Translations under genes and position numbers: made by a program
The notes under the pieces: generated by a model
The model's database searches: none
What the model was told of the DNA's origin: nothing
Seen by the model: the letters and a program-made list of their open reading frames with translations, nothing else
DNA from: Kolteria novifilia
Lineage (GTDB): Bacteria > Planctomycetota > Planctomycetia > Kolteriales > Kolteriaceae
Assembly (NCBI GenBank): GCA_007748055.1
Contig: CP036279.1
Coordinates: 5,766,001 to 5,830,000, forward strand
DNA: 64,000 nt
Direction of reading: 5' to 3'
Shown: one piece after another, positions 60,995 to 64,000 of the stretch
How positions within the stretch are numbered: position 1 is the stretch's first letter
Layout: every line of letters starts with the position of its first letter

Positions 60995-62728
60995 TTACGT
61001 CTTGATGATGTCGCGTACCGTTTGACCGGAGGGGATCATCGGCAACACATGCTCTTGATGCGGCACCATGACGTTGAGCACGTAGGGCCCGTCATAGTCG
61101 ATCATCTCTTCCAACGAGCTACGCAGGTCGCGGGGATCCCGGATCGACTTCGACTGCACCCCGAACGACTCGGCCATCTTGACGAAGTCGGGATAGGGCG
61201 GCTTGTCGTTGCCGTCGCCGAGGTAGGTATGTCCGCGATTGCTTTCGTAGAAGCGATCTTCCCACTGGACGACCATCCCGAGGTGCTGGTTGTTGAGCAG
61301 CAGCACTTTGACGGGAAGGTTCTCGGTGTGAATCGTCGCCAGTTCCTGAATGTTCATCAGGAAGCTGCCATCGCCGTCGATATCGATGACGATCTTGTCG
61401 GGATGAGCGGATTGGGCGCCCATCGCGGCGGGCAGTCCGTAACCCATCGACCCAAGGCCACCGGAGGTCAGCCAGAGGCGCGGCTCGTTGAACTTCCAGT
61501 ATTGGGCGGCCCACATCTGATGTTGGCCGACGCCGGTCGCCACGACGGTACGATCGAGTTCGCCCCGTTCCTTGAGCAACTCCCACATCTCCTTGATGGC
61601 GTGCTGCGGGAGAATCGCCCCTTCGGGGAGGTCGTACTTTAGCGGCTCGGAGGTCCGCCATTCGTCGATCTGCCGATGCCAGTCCTCGAGCTGAAGCTTG
61701 AACGGCTCGGCCTCGACGCGGGTGTTGAGTTCGTCGATCGCGTAGCGGATGTCGGACTGAATCGCCAGACACGCGGGCTTGTTCTTGTTGAGTTCGGAGG
61801 AGTCGATGTCGATGTGAACGATCTTCCCGTGCTTGCAGAACTCGTCGATCTTCCCGGTCACGCGATCGTCGAAGCGAACGCCCCAGGCCAAGAGCAAATC
61901 GGCGGCATCGACGGCGTAGTTGGCGTAAACCGTTCCGTGCATGCCGAGCATGTGCAGCGAGAGATAGTGCTCGCCCGGGAAACAGCCGATCCCCTGGAGG
62001 GTCGTCGTCACCGGAATGCCCAGGGAGATGGCGAACTTCTTGAGGGCCGCCGACGCGTCGCTGCTGACGACGCCGCCGCCCGCGTAGATGACGGGACGCT
62101 TGGCCTGCTTGACCATCTCGATCACCCGATCGAGTTCGGCGCTCGAGGCGTGCTTGTCCGGGTTGTAGCCGGGGAGATTCATCGCGGGATCGTAGTCGGG
62201 GACGATCCTGCGGTTCTGCAGGTCCTTGGGAACGTCAATCAGGACCGGTCCGGGACGACCCGACTGGGCGATGTAGAAGGCTTCCTTGACGACGCGCGGG
62301 ATGTCTTCAGTGTGCTGCACCAGAAAGTGGTGCTTGGTGATCGGACGCGCGATCTCGACGATCGGCGTCTCTTGGAAGGCATCGGTGCCGATCACCTTCG
62401 TCGGGACCTGCCCGGTGATAGCGACGATCGGGGTGCTATCCATCTTGGCGTCGGCCAAGCAGGTCGTGAAGTTGGTCGCTCCAGGACCGCTGGTGGCGAT
62501 GCAAACGCCGACCTTTCCCGTGGCCCGGGCGTAGCCCTCGGCGGCGAACCCGCCTCCCTGCTCAAAACGCGGGAGAATGGTGCGCAAGTCCTTCGAACGA
62601 CGCGTCAACGCCTGGTGGATCGGCATGCTCGCTCCACCAGGATACGCAAAGACGACCTCGACACCCTCGCGGATCATGCAATCCACCAACAGATCACAGC
62701 CCAACACGGGTTCAGAGCACGTCGACAT
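60995..62728 (-). CDS. ilvB: Acetolactate synthase large subunit
   Basis: A 577-residue thiamine-diphosphate enzyme making acetolactate or acetohydroxybutyrate in branched-chain amino-acid synthesis. The catalytic Glu block is RFEQGGGFAAEGYARATGKV. GVRFDDRVTGK marks the FAD-binding middle domain and DGDGSFLMNIQELATI the ThDP/Mg site, with LLLNNQHLGMVVQWE following. The second residue of GGGF differs from the common EQGAAHAA. The full length and FAD domain point to the anabolic type. The regulatory subunit gene ilvN is not adjacent; uppP follows instead. Confidence 0.95.
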   Translation of the reverse strand: MSTCSEPVLGCDLLVDCMIREGVEVVFAYPGGASMPIHQALTRRSKDLRTILPRFEQGGGFAAEGYARATGKVGVCIATSGPGATNFTTCLADAKMDSTPIVAITGQVPTKVIGTDAFQETPIVEIARPITKHHFLVQHTEDIPRVVKEAFYIAQSGRPGPVLIDVPKDLQNRRIVPDYDPAMNLPGYNPDKHASSAELDRVIEMVKQAKRPVIYAGGGVVSSDASAALKKFAISLGIPVTTTLQGIGCFPGEHYLSLHMLGMHGTVYANYAVDAADLLLAWGVRFDDRVTGKIDEFCKHGKIVHIDIDSSELNKNKPACLAIQSDIRYAIDELNTRVEAEPFKLQLEDWHRQIDEWRTSEPLKYDLPEGAILPQHAIKEMWELLKERGELDRTVVATGVGQHQMWAAQYWKFNEPRLWLTSGGLGSMGYGLPAAMGAQSAHPDKIVIDIDGDGSFLMNIQELATIHTENLPVKVLLLNNQHLGMVVQWEDRFYESNRGHTYLGDGNDKPPYPDFVKMAESFGVQSKSIRDPRDLRSSLEEMIDYDGPYVLNVMVPHQEHVLPMIPSGQTVRDIIKT

Positions 62729-62968
62729 CAGTCATCACCTTCGCTTAGCGGCGGAATCTTCATCGTGGACGTACCTCCTACGCGAGGACGTCGTCTCCGC
62801 CCAATCCGCTCATTGTAACCAAGAGAGGCCGTGGGACCAAAATTTGGCGTAATTTCCCCTCACCGCATTCAGAGGGTTCCGACATCGCCAGGGTTCGGTT
62901 CGTTGGACGAGATCGACCAATTGTCTCCGACGCGTCTCCAACGAACTCGCGGTCCGCCGCGAGAATCC

Positions 62969-64000
62969 CTATTGGACTCTCCCGTCCGACGAGAATGAAT
63001 CCCCCAGCGGACGACCACTGTAGCCCGTCATTTCCAGGTATCCCGATCCACCCGCCGACGCTCCACCGAAGGTGCCCGAAACATCGATGGCTCCCTCCCA
63101 GTAGGTCACGTCGGTGCTCAGTGGTGTCCGCATCTCTTGCTGGGGAAAGATCGCCCGCACCTCGAGTTGGGCCTTTTGTTCCGGAATCGACAACTTCCAC
63201 GAGACGGGATAGCGGGCGCCGCTGGCCGACGAGGTCCAGGTCTCTCCCGGCGACATCGTGAAATCGCCGGCCCCCAGCGGGGTTGCCTCTCCCTCCGGAT
63301 CAACGAGAGTACCCGAGGTGCGCGGATCGGAAGATCCGTCGGAGCGGCGAAACTGGTAGAGCATCAGTTCCCAGTCATTGTCGAGCTGGATCGAGAGCCA
63401 GTCCCATCCAATCTGTTCCTTCTCGAGGAAGCTCGTGCCGAATTCGTGATCCATCCAGCTTAGGCCCCTCACCCGGTGGGTGACGCCGTCGACGGTGACC
63501 GTCCCCTTCGTCTCCATGCGAGTCAGGGAGTAGTAGTGCGACGCGTTTCCCGCTTTGGCTCCCTTCTGGCTGATGCCGTCGCGACCGTGCAGGGCCGGCG
63601 ACTTGAGCGGGGTCAGCTCGAGGTCGATCGCGTCGCCTTCCGCCTCGGCGACGAGGTGGTGAGTGTTTCCTCGGAGCGAAACCTGCCAGCCCTCGTTCCA
63701 AACGCGATAGTGCTTCGTCGCGGCACCAGCCATTCCAACGCCCGCGCGGTTGAGCCGTTCGTGGACGTGGTGCCGGCGGGCGGAGCCGTCGGAGATCGCG
63801 AAATGGGTCATGTAAAGATCGCGCACCGCCCAACGCGACGCGCTCTTCGGCTCGAGGGTGATCCCGGTGCGAAAGAAGGTCAATTGATAGCCGAACCGGC
63901 GGCCGTTCTCACTGACGAGATTGCCGGTGTAGTACCACCACTCGATCCGGCAGTCGGGATGCGACGCGTGATCGCGCGGAAACGAGAAGGAATAGCCGGG
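62969..64000 (-). CDS. CrtC/lipocalin-like exported hydratase-type protein (5' end outside window)
   Basis: The frame enters from the right edge, so the start is missing; the visible 343 residues run from PGYSFSFPRDHASHPDCR to the stop. IEWWYYTGNLVSENGRRFGY is the signature of the carotenoid 1,2-hydratase (CrtC)/AttH-like lipocalin group, and RGLSWMDHEFGTSF and GWDWLSIQLDNDWELMLYQ are its other blocks. Members are usually exported. Many non-photosynthetic bacteria carry such genes beside ABC-transporter permeases, and in that setting carotenoids are not the likely substrate. Its 5' neighbours lie outside the window. Confidence 0.88.
   Translation of the reverse strand, partial: PGYSFSFPRDHASHPDCRIEWWYYTGNLVSENGRRFGYQLTFFRTGITLEPKSASRWAVRDLYMTHFAISDGSARRHHVHERLNRAGVGMAGAATKHYRVWNEGWQVSLRGNTHHLVAEAEGDAIDLELTPLKSPALHGRDGISQKGAKAGNASHYYSLTRMETKGTVTVDGVTHRVRGLSWMDHEFGTSFLEKEQIGWDWLSIQLDNDWELMLYQFRRSDGSSDPRTSGTLVDPEGEATPLGAGDFTMSPGETWTSSASGARYPVSWKLSIPEQKAQLEVRAIFPQQEMRTPLSTDVTYWEGAIDVSGTFGGASAGGSGYLEMTGYSGRPLGDSFSSDGRVQ

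Noticed and set aside
62965-62985. CCCTATTGGACT, identical to 12 bases of the DUF1559 module copy 1
   Set aside because: It lies at the 3' end of the CrtC-like coding region with no palindrome or promoter element at the right spacing; probably chance.
1-64000. tRNA, rRNA or riboswitch genes
   Set aside because: I found no cloverleaf-like or rRNA-like segment by eye; a covariance search would be needed to exclude small RNAs.

Overview
The window comes from a planctomycete-type bacterium (PVC group). The evidence is four proteins with a type IV pilin-like N-terminus and a C-terminal H-X9-DG motif (DUF1559), a very large PVC-type cytochrome/HEAT protein, three neutral-ceramidase-like proteins, a sulfatase, two Tat-exported Gfo/Idh/MocA oxidoreductases, a DUF1598-like protein and many small lipoproteins. 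An rsmH gene with no cell-division genes beside it also fits, because planctomycetes have lost FtsZ and most of the dcw cluster. GC is high throughout except for one gene near 50 kb. I saw no tRNA, rRNA, CRISPR array, transposase or phage gene.

Layout. 1-8 kb: partial vWA protein, queA, a GT4 glycosyltransferase, two unknown genes, a kinase-like protein and an NRAMP-related transporter that lacks the usual metal ligands. 8-12.3 kb: three tandem DUF1559 paralogues and a lipoprotein. Each paralogue is preceded by the same upstream module: a perfect or near-perfect TGTCACGTGACA palindrome, an ATTGGACTT-like block 33 bp on, and a sigma-54-like GG-N10-GC element 85 bp on. 12.3-24.3 kb: exported degradative genes (three ceramidase-like proteins, an alpha/beta hydrolase, the PVC cytochrome, a sulfatase) and a second lipoprotein/DUF1559 pair. 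24.8-35.4 kb: mostly housekeeping (argJ, rnd, rpoN, recR, protoporphyrinogen oxidase) with a lipoprotein/Ig-fold pair. 35.8-49.8 kb: a TPR lipoprotein, a translationally coupled SUMF1-fold/Gfo-Idh pair, apbE, a methyltransferase, a second Gfo/Idh gene with a HEAT partner, a DUF1598-like protein and an aldehyde dehydrogenase. 49.8-58 kb: a GC-poor orphan gene, rsmH, a LysM membrane protein, dapF and a membrane protein. 58-64 kb: pyrE, an SGNH hydrolase, ilvB-uppP and a partial CrtC/lipocalin-like protein.

The window is unusually rich in non-coding repeats. Three tandem arrays (45.8-46.7, 50.7-51.86 and 57.46-57.91 kb) share one hairpin core, CCCCGGT-loop-ACCGGGG next to GGCGGCGCAGCCG. They have different unit lengths (301, 186/219 and 173 bp) and lie in both orientations. 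Smaller dispersed hairpin families (CATGCCCAC/GTGGGCATG, CACTGGCTG/CAGCCAGTG, GTCAGGC-AATG-GCCTGAC) sit in other gene gaps.

The two observations I would follow first are the DUF1559 promoter module, with rpoN itself in the same window, and the shared-core repeat arrays. All product names come from reading motifs and family resemblance; no database search was made.
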